Notes: generated from the sequence alone by a model not told the origin. A stretch of 9,834 nt of DNA from CAYZJD01 sp964478455 (GCA_964478455.1 CAYZJD010000157.1:1-9834), one strand, 5' to 3'; positions 1-7,032 are shown, numbered from the stretch's first letter. Numbers and translations: made by a program.

Positions 1-75
1 CGAGCCTTTGCCGAACTGCTTCTCGATCTGGCCCAAAGTGAGACCGAGCATTCGTTGCCGTTCTTTTTCGTCCAT
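1..75 (-). CDS. recA: RecA recombinase, N-terminal 25 residues (runs off the left edge)
   Basis: This is the beginning of recA, the DNA-dependent ATPase that forms filaments on single-stranded DNA and drives homologous recombination and LexA cleavage. From the ATG at 75 the minus strand reads exactly 25 codons to the window edge. The residues include LGLTLGQIEKQFGKGS, which matches the conserved RecA N-terminal helix that ends in the QFGKGS signature. The Walker A motif and the rest lie outside the window. An AGGA Shine-Dalgarno candidate lies 11 bases before the ATG, and a perfect TATAAT lies further upstream. The preceding gene on the same strand (VWFA protein) ends 75 bases away, so recA probably has its own promoter but could also receive read-through. 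The identification rests on a short but very characteristic segment. Confidence 0.93.
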   Translation of the reverse strand, partial: MDEKERQRMLGLTLGQIEKQFGKGS

Positions 76-118
76 GTCCAGTGAATTCCTCGCGGGGGAG
101 CGTGGCTAGGAACCCTTG

Positions 119-124
119 ATTATA
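119..124 (-). promoter_or_regulatory. recA: -10 element upstream of recA
   Basis: A perfect TATAAT on the minus strand lies in the 75-base gap between the VWFA gene and recA. It predicts transcription starting near 112 and a leader of about 36 bases. No convincing -35 hexamer is present at the expected distance; the bases at 142-147 read CAGAGA. No clear LexA-type dyad was recognised. Confidence 0.6.
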
Positions 125-150
125 CCTCTGCGCCCTTGCCGTCTCTGCGG

Positions 151-1077
151 CTACAGCCGCGGCGAATAGTAGCCTTTGCGCGCGCGCACCATCAGGCCTT
201 TTCGGTCCCTCACCTTGAGTTCCACCTCCTGGTAGGAACCGTCGGTCCTCAGGGGCTCGGGCCGGTAGAGGATGTTGTACTGATGTCGCAGCTCGCTGGC
301 GATGTTTTCGAAGGATTGAGACAGGTCCTCCACCCGGAATGGGAAGAACGTCGCCCCGCCGGTCTCCGAAGACAGGTACTTCAACACTTTGTCGCCGTCG
401 ATGGCCGCGCCCGTGTTGTTCGTCGAGATCGTGTAGATGACCACATCGGCTTTCTGCGCCATCTCGAGCGCCTGGTCGCGCGAGTACCGGCTCTGGTTGT
501 CCTCGCCGTCGCTCAAGATGACCATTGCCCTCCGGAACTTGTGCCGTGGCTGGTCCTGGAGGAGCTTGTCCCGGCAGGCGAAGAAGATCGCATCGTAGAG
601 CGAAGTTCCGCCACCCGGGCGGAGCGCGCGGATCGTGCCCTCCAGCCTCTCCACGTCGCTCATCAGGTCGGCTTGCAGCTCGGCAGCCGTGTCGAAGCTC
701 ACCACTGCTGCCCGGTCCTGCTCCGGCCGCACCACGCTCTTGATGAACTCGATCGCCGCCTCCTGGATGAACTTGAACCGGTCGCGCACGCTATTGCTCG
801 TGTCCACCAGGATGGCCAGCCGCAGCGGCAGGTCGGTCTCGGCGACAAACTCCAGGATCTTCTGGTTGTGCTTGCCCTCGCGGATGAGAAAGTCGTCCTT
901 GGCCAGGTTGGTGACGAAGCGCCCCCTCTTGTCCGTCACGGTGAACAGCAGGTTCACGCGGGTGACGTCGAGGATGATACGGGTTCTCTCGCCGGGCTCC
1001 CTGCTGTCCGCCTGCTGGGCGGCGGCGCTCCAGCAAAGGAGAACGGCGAACACGATGGCTGCTGCACGAAGCCTCAT
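151..1077 (-). CDS. Secreted VWFA-domain protein (acidobacterial VWFA-related family)
   Basis: A 308-residue exported protein with a von Willebrand factor A domain, probably a metal-dependent protein-binding module in the periplasm or at the cell surface; its partner is unknown. Residues 1-21 form a signal peptide ending WSAAAQQ. A short beta-rich segment follows at about 33-82 (DVTRVNLLFTVTDKRG, then a DDFLIREG element). The VWA domain covers about 85-265. Its metal-ion-dependent adhesion site is complete: D92-x-S-x-S96, T158 in GGGTS, and D190 in SDGED. The layout matches the acidobacterial VWFA-related family (TIGR03436 type). The ATG at 1077 is preferred because an earlier in-frame start at 1113 would place 12 polar residues before the signal peptide and overlap rluD. 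There are 7 bases between the rluD stop and this start, so co-transcription is likely. A TATAAT 6 bases before the ATG may also give a leaderless transcript. Confidence 0.88.
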   Translation of the reverse strand: MRLRAAAIVFAVLLCWSAAAQQADSREPGERTRIILDVTRVNLLFTVTDKRGRFVTNLAKDDFLIREGKHNQKILEFVAETDLPLRLAILVDTSNSVRDRFKFIQEAAIEFIKSVVRPEQDRAAVVSFDTAAELQADLMSDVERLEGTIRALRPGGGTSLYDAIFFACRDKLLQDQPRHKFRRAMVILSDGEDNQSRYSRDQALEMAQKADVVIYTISTNNTGAAIDGDKVLKYLSSETGGATFFPFRVEDLSQSFENIASELRHQYNILYRPEPLRTDGSYQEVELKVRDRKGLMVRARKGYYSPRL

Positions 1078-1083
1078 GCCCCG

Positions 1084-1089
1084 ATTATA
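1084..1089 (-). promoter_or_regulatory. -10-like element directly before the VWFA gene (possible leaderless start)
   Basis: A perfect TATAAT on the minus strand contains the TAA stop codon of the pseudouridine synthase gene. It ends 6 bases before the ATG at 1077. With usual -10 geometry transcription would begin at the A of the ATG, giving a leaderless mRNA. No strong Shine-Dalgarno sequence is present. A chance match is possible because the hexamer partly overlaps coding sequence. Confidence 0.4.
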
Positions 1090-2020
1090 GGAGCGGCTGC
1101 AGCCATTGCTCAAGGTCGCGCGGCAGTGGCGCTTCCACGGTCACCCGCCGTCCCGTGGAAGGCTGGGTGAAGGTAATGCGGTGGGCATGAAGGAAGTAAC
1201 GGTGAAGAGGCGGCCGGCCTTCGATCTTCGCCGCGGCGCCGTACAACCGGTCGCCCGCCACCGGGTGGCCGATGCCGGCCAGGTGGGCGCGGATCTGGTG
1301 CGTGCGCCCGGTGCCGATCCGCACTTCGAGGAAGCTGAACTTGTCCGATTGCCGCAGCACGCGGTACTCGGTCCAGGCCGGCCGGCCGTAGCCCAGCCGC
1401 GCTGTCATCCGGATCCGCTTCGACGGATCCCGGGCGATCGGCTTGTCGATCACGCCGCGCGGTTCCTTGAAGCGGCCGTGAGCCAGCGCCAGGTACACCT
1501 TCTCCACCTCGCGCGAGGCGAACTGCCGCGCCAGATGCCGGTGGGCCACGTTGTTCCGTGCGACCAGCAGCACGCCGCTTGTATGCCGGTCCAGCCGGTG
1601 AACGATGCCCGGCCGAAGCTCGCCGCCGGCGTCCGAGAGTCGCGCGAAGCGGTGTAGCAGGGCGTTGACCATGGTTCCGCCCCTCACCCCCGCGCCCACG
1701 TGCACCACCATGCCGGCGGGTTTGTTGATGGCGATGACGTCGTCGTCTTCGTAGAGCACCTCAAGGGGAATCGCCTCCGGCTCGGCCCGCAGCGGCGGCC
1801 GCTCCACCGGCCGCACCTCGATCCTTTCGCCCCCTCGCAGGACATAGGCGGGCTTCGTTGAGGTTCCGTTCACCAGCACGCGCGCATCGCGGATCCACTC
1901 CTGGAGCTGCGCCCGGCTGTGCGCCGGCATCTGCGCGTGAAGATAGCGATCCAAGCGCTGGCCCGCTTCGGAGGACCCGGGGCTGAAGGTCAGTGTCATG
2001 GCGGAGGCGTCGTCAGACAT
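1085..2020 (-). CDS. rluD: RluA-family 23S rRNA pseudouridine synthase, RluD-like
   Basis: This 311-residue enzyme isomerises uridine to pseudouridine in RNA. The RluD subfamily modifies helix 69 of 23S rRNA (E. coli positions 1911, 1915 and 1917). An S4-type RNA-binding domain covers about residues 20-70 (EAGQRLDRYL to VLVNG). The catalytic domain covers about 85-300 and carries the family motif HRLDRHTSG at 141-149, with catalytic Asp144. It also has the GRTHQIRAHL segment at 238-247 and HPVAGDRLYG at 252-261. The length is close to E. coli RluD (326). The ATG at 2020 is chosen because it begins just before the S4 domain and has AAGG 8 bases upstream; longer versions read histidine-kinase codons in another frame. 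It overlaps the kinase gene by 8 bases, so translational coupling is likely. Assignment to RluD rather than RluA or RluC is by general resemblance. Confidence 0.92.
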   Translation of the reverse strand: MSDDASAMTLTFSPGSSEAGQRLDRYLHAQMPAHSRAQLQEWIRDARVLVNGTSTKPAYVLRGGERIEVRPVERPPLRAEPEAIPLEVLYEDDDVIAINKPAGMVVHVGAGVRGGTMVNALLHRFARLSDAGGELRPGIVHRLDRHTSGVLLVARNNVAHRHLARQFASREVEKVYLALAHGRFKEPRGVIDKPIARDPSKRIRMTARLGYGRPAWTEYRVLRQSDKFSFLEVRIGTGRTHQIRAHLAGIGHPVAGDRLYGAAAKIEGRPPLHRYFLHAHRITFTQPSTGRRVTVEAPLPRDLEQWLQPLL

Positions 2021-3800
2021 GGAATTTGCCTTGCTCCTCCACGGACGCCGGCGCCGATTCCCGCCGCAGCGGCAGCCGGATCCAGAAGCGCGCGCCCCGG
2101 CCGGGCTCGGATTCCACCCACAGATCGCCCCCGTGGTCGAGAATCGTCTGGCGCGACAGCGCCAGGCCGAGTCCCAGCCCGCCCTTCTTGCCAAAAGTGA
2201 CGAACGGCTGAAAAAGCTGGTCCCGGATTTGCGGCGAAACGCCCGGCCCGGTGTCCTCCACGCTGATCAGCGCCGAATCCCCTTCGAGCTTTGCGGCCAC
2301 CCGCACTGTGCCGCCGGCCGGCATGACCTCCAACGCGTTGCCGATGAGGTTGAAGAAGACGCGCTCGACGCGCGCCCGCTCCAGCGGCAATTCGATTTCA
2401 TCGGCGGCACTCACGGCGATAGTCATTCCCTGCGCATCCGCGGCCGACTGGAGCGTCTCCACCGCGGCGAGCACCACGTCCCTGAGACGGCAAGTTTCGG
2501 CGGGCGCCGTCTTGCCGCGAGATACGTTCACCAGATCCTGGAGCAGTTCCTGGATTCGCCGCGAGGCCCTGTAAAGGCTCGCCGCCAGCCGCCTGACCTG
2601 CGGCGGCGAAAGCTCGGTGTCCACCAGCATCTCGGCTCCGCCGTAAATCGCCGCCAGCGGATTGCGGAGATCATGCACGATCGAGCCTGCCATTCGGCCA
2701 ATGGTGGAAATGCGCTCCTGCCGGATCAACTCGCGCCGCGCCGTCTGCAAGGATTCGCACATCGAGTTGAAGGTGGAGGCTAGCCGCCCCAATTCGTCCT
2801 CGCTCGCCACCTCCACGCGGAGGCCGTAATTCTTGCGCGCAACCTCGACGGCTGCTTTGTCCAGCCGTCGCACGGGCTCCACAATCCGGCGCGCCAGCAG
2901 CCAGGTGAGGGCCAGGCCGCCCGCCACCGCCAGCAGCCACATCAGGATCACGTCGCGTCGCAATTCACCGATGCGCTGCCGGGCGCCCTCGAAGGAGCGG
3001 AAAACGCACAGTTCCCCGACGGGCCGCCCCTGCAAGTCGATCAGGTCGCGCCGCAGCGGTACGTACTGGTTCACGCCATCGCTCATGCGCGCCCCGGTGG
3101 ACGGCGACGTCATGGCGGAGGCCAGCACGCTGCTGGCGCGATCATTCAGCGTCGAGGCGAACACCCGTCCTCGCGACAGGAACAGGAAATCACTGCCGCC
3201 GGTGGCCTGTTTCAGCCTGTCAGCGATCACGTGGTTGACCGCGTATCCGGTCAGCAGCACGTTGATCAACGCCCGACCACGGCCGGAATCGACGTACACC
3301 GGCGTCACCACGAGATGCACCAGTTCATCCTCGCGACGGAAGAAGCCAGCAACCTGCTCGGGGAACCGCGACGCGCAGTCTCTCACCACCGGCCACGACC
3401 GCGGCACGCCTGCCTCCGGATTCTCGCCCAGCGAGGCGATCAGCGTTCCTTGCGGATCGGTCACAACGAAGAAAGCCGTCTCCCGGAGGTCGTCCGTGAC
3501 GCGCGTCCAGACCTCCTGTGCGGCGTCGCGGATCGTGGCCCTGTCCCCGGTGCCGAAAGCGGCGCGGACGTTCGGCATGCTGCTGATGATGGCCGCAACC
3601 GAGCGCAGCGTCTCCGCCCTCGTTCGCCACAGGGATTCGTAAGCGCGAAAACTGGCCTGCGCCTCTTCCTCCAGACTTCGCGAGGTCGTCCGCAGCATGT
3701 GCCGCTGCACCACCCAGCCGGTGACGGCGAACAAGGCCGTCAAAGCCACGGAAGTGGACAGCCAGATCTTCCAGAACAACGACAGGCGGCTGAACCTCAC
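2013..3800 (-). CDS. Membrane sensor histidine kinase with Cache-like periplasmic domain and HAMP
   Basis: This 595-residue kinase probably senses a periplasmic signal and phosphorylates a response regulator. A first membrane helix lies at about 10-31. A large extracytoplasmic region follows (about 32-283) with PAS/Cache-like features (FFVVTDPQGTLIAS at 110-123). A second helix lies at about 284-303, then HAMP (about 303-356). The HisKA box has phospho-acceptor His376 in HDLRNPL. The ATPase domain shows the N box (NLIGNALE, 484-491), G1 (DTGPG, 516-520) and G2 (GLGLGLALS, 541-549). All catalytic elements are intact, and no receiver domain is fused. The start is GTG at 3800, with GGGAGG 6 bases upstream. 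It overlaps the cupredoxin stop by 4 bases (GTGA), which indicates tight coupling. The cognate regulator is probably the CheY-like protein at 5806 and/or the OmpR-type protein at 6300. The ligand is unknown. Confidence 0.92.
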   Translation of the reverse strand: MRFSRLSLFWKIWLSTSVALTALFAVTGWVVQRHMLRTTSRSLEEEAQASFRAYESLWRTRAETLRSVAAIISSMPNVRAAFGTGDRATIRDAAQEVWTRVTDDLRETAFFVVTDPQGTLIASLGENPEAGVPRSWPVVRDCASRFPEQVAGFFRREDELVHLVVTPVYVDSGRGRALINVLLTGYAVNHVIADRLKQATGGSDFLFLSRGRVFASTLNDRASSVLASAMTSPSTGARMSDGVNQYVPLRRDLIDLQGRPVGELCVFRSFEGARQRIGELRRDVILMWLLAVAGGLALTWLLARRIVEPVRRLDKAAVEVARKNYGLRVEVASEDELGRLASTFNSMCESLQTARRELIRQERISTIGRMAGSIVHDLRNPLAAIYGGAEMLVDTELSPPQVRRLAASLYRASRRIQELLQDLVNVSRGKTAPAETCRLRDVVLAAVETLQSAADAQGMTIAVSAADEIELPLERARVERVFFNLIGNALEVMPAGGTVRVAAKLEGDSALISVEDTGPGVSPQIRDQLFQPFVTFGKKGGLGLGLALSRQTILDHGGDLWVESEPGRGARFWIRLPLRRESAPASVEEQGKFHV

Positions 3801-4510
3801 CGGTGGCCTCCCGGATACACCATATGCTCCTGCGGTGCGGGCGGGTAATCCTGGCCGTGCTTGTTCTTGTGCGGAACCTCGAGATATCCCGATTCGGAGA
3901 TGCGAAGCCGCGCCAGCGATACTTCTTCACGATCGATGACGACTGTCCTCTCCAATGACTTCAGCGTAGTCTCCGGCGCCCGCTCGTGGAAGACCTTCAT
4001 CTGGTAGTCCCCCGGCGGCACTCCTTCGATCCGATACTCCCCCGTGCGCGTCGTCACCGCCACCCACGGCGTTCTCGTCACCACGATCACCGCGCTCATC
4101 GTGGAGTGAATGTTGCAGAAGACCCGCACAACGCCGTCGCGGCGAAAGATCACTCTCTGACTCGTCCCCGGCGGGTAGAGCCCGGTGTCGAACGGCTGAC
4201 CGCTGAAATTGGAGAACGCGTTGTGGAAAATCGGGTCGAGGTTCGGGAACTCCACCGTCGTGCCCATGGGCACCGCAAGAATGTGCGGGGTGAACCTCTT
4301 CCCCTTCTGGAGCATTTGCACGTTCCTCGGCAGCGCCGGCGGCGCCTCGCCTATGACCGGCTCCAGCCAGACCACCACGCCGGAATAGTCCTTTCGCTTC
4401 CGCACGCCCGGGTCGCGTGAATCCGCCAGTTCCACGCCCCCCGTGACGGTGGCGGCGAGAGCCGGGGCCGCCACGAGCAGGCTAAAACAGATACGCAACG
4501 GCCAGGTCAT
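3797..4510 (-). CDS. Secreted cupredoxin with C-terminal carboxypeptidase-regulatory-like domain
   Basis: This 237-residue exported blue-copper-like protein is of the kind often labelled methylamine utilization protein or plastocyanin-like; that label does not prove a role in amine metabolism. The signal peptide is MTWPLRICFSLLVAAPALA. The cupredoxin part (about 35-145) has a complete type 1 copper ligand set: His96 in DPIFHNAFS, then Cys132, His135 and Met138 in FCNIHSTM. Residues about 148-205 resemble the carboxypeptidase regulatory beta-sandwich (GEYRIEGVPPGDYQMKVFHE). The C-terminal tail is rich in histidine (214, 218, 229, 236). The ATG at 4510 is chosen because it begins the signal peptide; an upstream in-frame TTG at 4540 would add ten polar residues. 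It overlaps the porin gene by 29 bases and the kinase by 4. It could carry electrons, bind copper or act as a periplasmic sensor partner; these options are inference. Confidence 0.86.
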   Translation of the reverse strand: MTWPLRICFSLLVAAPALAATVTGGVELADSRDPGVRKRKDYSGVVVWLEPVIGEAPPALPRNVQMLQKGKRFTPHILAVPMGTTVEFPNLDPIFHNAFSNFSGQPFDTGLYPPGTSQRVIFRRDGVVRVFCNIHSTMSAVIVVTRTPWVAVTTRTGEYRIEGVPPGDYQMKVFHERAPETTLKSLERTVVIDREEVSLARLRISESGYLEVPHKNKHGQDYPPAPQEHMVYPGGHR

Positions 4511-5819
4511 AGTGGTTGTTGATCCGCGTGCCGGTTCCAAGATAATCGGTCCTAACCTGAAGCGCTTCGAGCGCCAGGATGACGTTGGGCGCTAGACGGT
4601 ACATCAGGTTCGCGGCCCCCGCCATGTTCTTGCCGACCATGCCCGGAAGCAGGTCGGCGTTGCGGTCGTCGTGCCGCCCGCCCATCAGATTGAACGTCAG
4701 CCGGCTCGTTGCCAGCAGCGCAACCTGCGCCCACCCTCCGCGGCTACGCACCGGAACCAGCCTGTCATACATGAACGTGAATCCCTGGCGGGGCGCACCG
4801 AAATGACCTACATTCTGCCCGGCGAAGAAAGCGCCGCTGAAGTCAAGCTTTGCCCAGGGATTGGCCGACCAGTCCAGCGAGAAAACGTGAGAAGGCGCCG
4901 AGAAACCGTTCACGTGGGAAACGCTCGTGTGAAACCCGGGAGCGATCTCGATCCGCCGCGTGTCGTCGATGGTCCTCGAAAGCAGGAACCGGCCCTGCAA
5001 GCCCGGTCTCCGCCTGGAGACGGAGACTCCGTACTCGCTGTAGGTAGCGGGCGCCTCGTCGTTCACCTGCACAAGGCCGAGCTGGACCGCCAGCCTGGCG
5101 GCATCGGACAGCTTCACCCGCTGCTCGAAGCGGACCTGCGGCTGCCAGCGCCACAAGTTCCCGGCGCCCGTGAGCGGCGAGATCCCCGCCTGTGCCAGCG
5201 AATTAGGTTCGCGTGGCGCGATGATCGGCTTCTCCTGGCCGACGAGCAGGCTCCGCGTCCCCCAGTCGAGTTCGATCGACGCGGTGCGCACCCTCGCAAC
5301 GTGATTCAGCGGATCGGTCGTGCCGCCGAAGAAGTCGGCGTGAATCGAGCCGCGCACCTTGCCTCCCCAGAGCGACTCTGGGCCCCGGTACTCCAGACCG
5401 ATTACCGTTTGCCGGAACGTCGCGCCGCCGGTGGCGGAGCCCGCGGTCCTTGATGCCAGCGGTGGATTGTCGCCCCCGCCGGCAAACCGGGAGTTCAGAA
5501 AAACGTTGAACAAGGCCATTCCCGTAACCCGCAGCGGGAAGCGCTGGGAAGACTCGACCTTCGTCTGCGATTGCTCCTCGATCCGGCGGTCGTGAATCTC
5601 GAGCTTCTCCTCAGCCGCCGGATGCGACGCGCCGACCTGCCGGCGCAGTTCCTCGATCTCCTGCCGCAACTGCCGGTTCTCCGACTCCAGCCGGTCCAGG
5701 CGCGCCAGCACGGACTCCCATTGTCCCGGGCTCTGTCCGAGTAAGCCCGAGGGCGCAAGCAGCAGCAGCGCGGAGATAACGGCGCTGCGGCCGGCACGAA
5801 GGAATTCAGCGTCCAGCAT
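4482..5819 (-). CDS. Outer-membrane porin-like beta-barrel with N-terminal coiled coil (DcaP-like)
   Basis: A 445-residue predicted outer-membrane protein. The signal peptide is at 1-28 (hydrophobic core VISALLLLAPSGLLG). A heptad coiled coil follows at about 33-63 (VLARLDRLESENRQLRQEIE), which would allow trimer formation in the periplasm. From about residue 94 to the end the sequence alternates in the manner of transmembrane beta-strands, with many aromatic and Gly/Asn turn residues, and it ends in AVAYLF with the terminal Phe used in outer-membrane assembly. A coiled-coil neck plus barrel resembles the DcaP family of trimeric porins, which take up small anionic compounds. This is a fold-level resemblance, and the substrate cannot be stated. 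The ATG at 5819 has GGAGG 9 bases upstream and overlaps the receiver gene by 14 bases. The following cupredoxin gene starts inside its last codons. Confidence 0.8.
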   Translation of the reverse strand: MLDAEFLRAGRSAVISALLLLAPSGLLGQSPGQWESVLARLDRLESENRQLRQEIEELRRQVGASHPAAEEKLEIHDRRIEEQSQTKVESSQRFPLRVTGMALFNVFLNSRFAGGGDNPPLASRTAGSATGGATFRQTVIGLEYRGPESLWGGKVRGSIHADFFGGTTDPLNHVARVRTASIELDWGTRSLLVGQEKPIIAPREPNSLAQAGISPLTGAGNLWRWQPQVRFEQRVKLSDAARLAVQLGLVQVNDEAPATYSEYGVSVSRRRPGLQGRFLLSRTIDDTRRIEIAPGFHTSVSHVNGFSAPSHVFSLDWSANPWAKLDFSGAFFAGQNVGHFGAPRQGFTFMYDRLVPVRSRGGWAQVALLATSRLTFNLMGGRHDDRNADLLPGMVGKNMAGAANLMYRLAPNVILALEALQVRTDYLGTGTRINNHYDLAVAYLF

Positions 5820-6192
5820 TTAGAAGTTCCTCCACTTTCTTCCTCACCTCGCCCGGCGAATATGGCTTGGTGAAATAGGCGTCGGCGCCGAGACGCTTCA
5901 GCCGGTCCGGTGTCTCCGGGTTTGTGTCGCCGCTGATCACGACGATCGGCAACCGCGCCCAGTGCGCTGCCGAGCGGACCTGCTCAATCAGCTCGAAGCC
6001 GTCCATCACCGGCATCTGCAAATCGGTCACCAGCGCCGCCACTTCCGGCGCGCCGCGGCTACTCAGGTACTTCAGTGCCTGCCGGCCGGTAAGAGCGTGC
6101 GCCACCTCAACGTTCGGAATGGCCAGAAACGCCATCTCCAGCGCGGAAGCGTAGTGCGCGGCATCCTCGACAATCAAGATGGTTCGAGGCAT
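5806..6192 (-). CDS. Single-domain response regulator (CheY-like receiver)
   Basis: This 128-residue protein consists of one receiver domain with no output domain. It probably acts by phosphorylation-dependent protein contact or as a phosphate carrier in a relay. The acidic pocket is Glu9-Asp10, the phospho-acceptor is Asp57 (VTDLQMPVMDG), the switch Ser is 87 (VISGD), and the invariant Lys is 109 (FTKPY). All active-site positions are therefore present. The ATG at 6192 is chosen because it begins directly at the first receiver strand (PRTILIVED) and has GGGGAG 9 bases upstream; the frame stays open further upstream but that part reads as non-protein-like. It is the first gene of the coupled set leading to the porin, cupredoxin and kinase, which suggests that the kinase is its partner. 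Confidence 0.92.
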   Translation of the reverse strand: MPRTILIVEDAAHYASALEMAFLAIPNVEVAHALTGRQALKYLSSRGAPEVAALVTDLQMPVMDGFELIEQVRSAAHWARLPIVVISGDTNPETPDRLKRLGADAYFTKPYSPGEVRKKVEELLNAGR

Positions 6193-6276
6193 CCCCTCAT
6201 TCTCCCCAAGTTCAGATTCGCAACTGCCGGGACCCTCTGTTAAATCGATGTAAAAAGCCGCGCCTGCACTAACCTG

Positions 6277-6295
6277 CCGCGTCAAATCGACGCGG
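6277..6295 (-). repeat. Perfect 7-bp inverted repeat between the two response-regulator genes
   Basis: Arms 6277-6283 (CCGCGTC) and 6289-6295 (GACGCGG) enclose a 5-base loop. The hairpin begins 4 bases after the stop codon of the OmpR-type gene. On the minus strand a run of five Ts follows only at 6255-6251, about 22 bases after the stem, so it is not a standard intrinsic terminator. It could be a weak or Rho-assisted terminator, an mRNA 3'-end stabiliser, or a dyad operator for the downstream operon. Confidence 0.5.
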
Positions 6296-6299
6296 ACCC

Positions 6300-6974
6300 C
6301 TACGGCAGAAAGCGGTATCCGACTCCATGCACCGTGAGAAAGTGACGAGGCGCAGACGGATCCGGCTCCAGTTTCTGCCGCAGCTTGACCACGTGCGCGT
6401 CCACCGTCCGCGTGTTCGGAAACGACTCGTATCCCCAAACCGAGTTAAGGATCATGTCTCGCGTCAATGGGCGATCGGGATTCTGGAGGAAGTAAACCAG
6501 CAGGTTGTATTCGGCCGGCGTCATCCGTACATCCTCGGTCTTGCGAAACACCAGCCGCCGCTCCAGATCGACCTCCACGTCGCCGAAGTGCAGCACCTTC
6601 TTGGCGTCCGGCGCCGTGCGGCGCAGCACCGCGCGGATCCTCGCCAGCAGCTCGCGGGTGCCGAACGGCTTGACCACGTAGTCGTCAGCGCCGATCTCGA
6701 GCAGCAGGACCTTGTCCACCTCGTCGCCGATGGCGCTCAACACGATGATCGGAGTCTTGACGTTCGCCGCCCGCAACTGCTTGCAGATCTCAACGCCGTT
6801 CATCCCGGGCAGGCGCAGATCTACCAGCAGCAGGTCGGGCTTGAGCGTCAAGGCCTTCTCGAAGCCTTCGCGTCCGTCGGCGGCGAGAACCGGCCGGAAC
6901 CCCTCCCTCTCCAGCATCACGCCGATGGTGTCGCGCAGGCTCTCGTCGTCATCGATCACCAGAATCTGCTGCAT
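6300..6974 (-). CDS. OmpR/PhoB-family response regulator transcription factor
   Basis: A 224-residue two-component DNA-binding regulator. The receiver domain covers about 1-118, with Asp8-Asp9-Asp10, phospho-acceptor Asp52 (LLVDLRLPGMNG), Ser80 and Lys102 (VVKPF). The winged-helix DNA-binding domain covers about 127-223. It includes MTPAEYNLLVYF, the recognition-helix region ending TVDAHVVKLRQKLE, and the closing TVHGVGYRF signature. The length is normal for the family. The ATG at 6974 is the natural start, directly before QQILVIDDD. No strong Shine-Dalgarno sequence is seen. A TACAAT -10-like element predicts a leader of only about 11 bases. No histidine kinase gene touches it. The nearest kinase is three genes downstream on the same strand, making it a possible partner, but an unlinked kinase is equally possible. 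The gene is divergent from the secreted-protein gene at 7045, so it may control that gene as well. Confidence 0.94.
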   Translation of the reverse strand: MQQILVIDDDESLRDTIGVMLEREGFRPVLAADGREGFEKALTLKPDLLLVDLRLPGMNGVEICKQLRAANVKTPIIVLSAIGDEVDKVLLLEIGADDYVVKPFGTRELLARIRAVLRRTAPDAKKVLHFGDVEVDLERRLVFRKTEDVRMTPAEYNLLVYFLQNPDRPLTRDMILNSVWGYESFPNTRTVDAHVVKLRQKLEPDPSAPRHFLTVHGVGYRFLP

Positions 6975-6991
6975 GAGAGCCGGTACCAGCG

Positions 6992-6997
6992 ATTGTA
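6992..6997 (-). promoter_or_regulatory. -10-like element for the OmpR-type regulator gene
   Basis: TACAAT on the minus strand lies 17 bases before the ATG at 6974. It would place the transcription start near 6985. No -35 match is visible at the standard spacing. It sits in the 70-base divergent intergenic region. Confidence 0.4.
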
Positions 6998-7032
6998 AAC
7001 CGTCTACGCCTCAGGCTGGCGGTGCGCCGAGG

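Noticed and set aside
76..118. LexA/SOS box in the recA leader
   Set aside because: A GTTCC segment is present but there is no clear dyad or second half-site, and the LexA site of this lineage is not known to me.
136..1170. Long plus-strand open frame opposite the VWFA gene
   Set aside because: It is an antisense shadow in GC-rich DNA. The minus-strand reading has a signal peptide and a complete VWA metal site, while the plus reading has low-complexity Arg/Pro/Val-rich content.
2021..2194. N-terminal extension of the pseudouridine synthase frame
   Set aside because: The extra residues are Arg/Gly/Ser-rich and are the kinase ATPase-domain codons read in another frame; the S4 domain starts just after 2020.
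6193..6438. 82-residue N-terminal extension of the CheY-like receiver
   Set aside because: The receiver fold starts at 6192 with a good ribosome binding site; the extension overlaps the end of the OmpR-type gene and reads as non-protein-like sequence.
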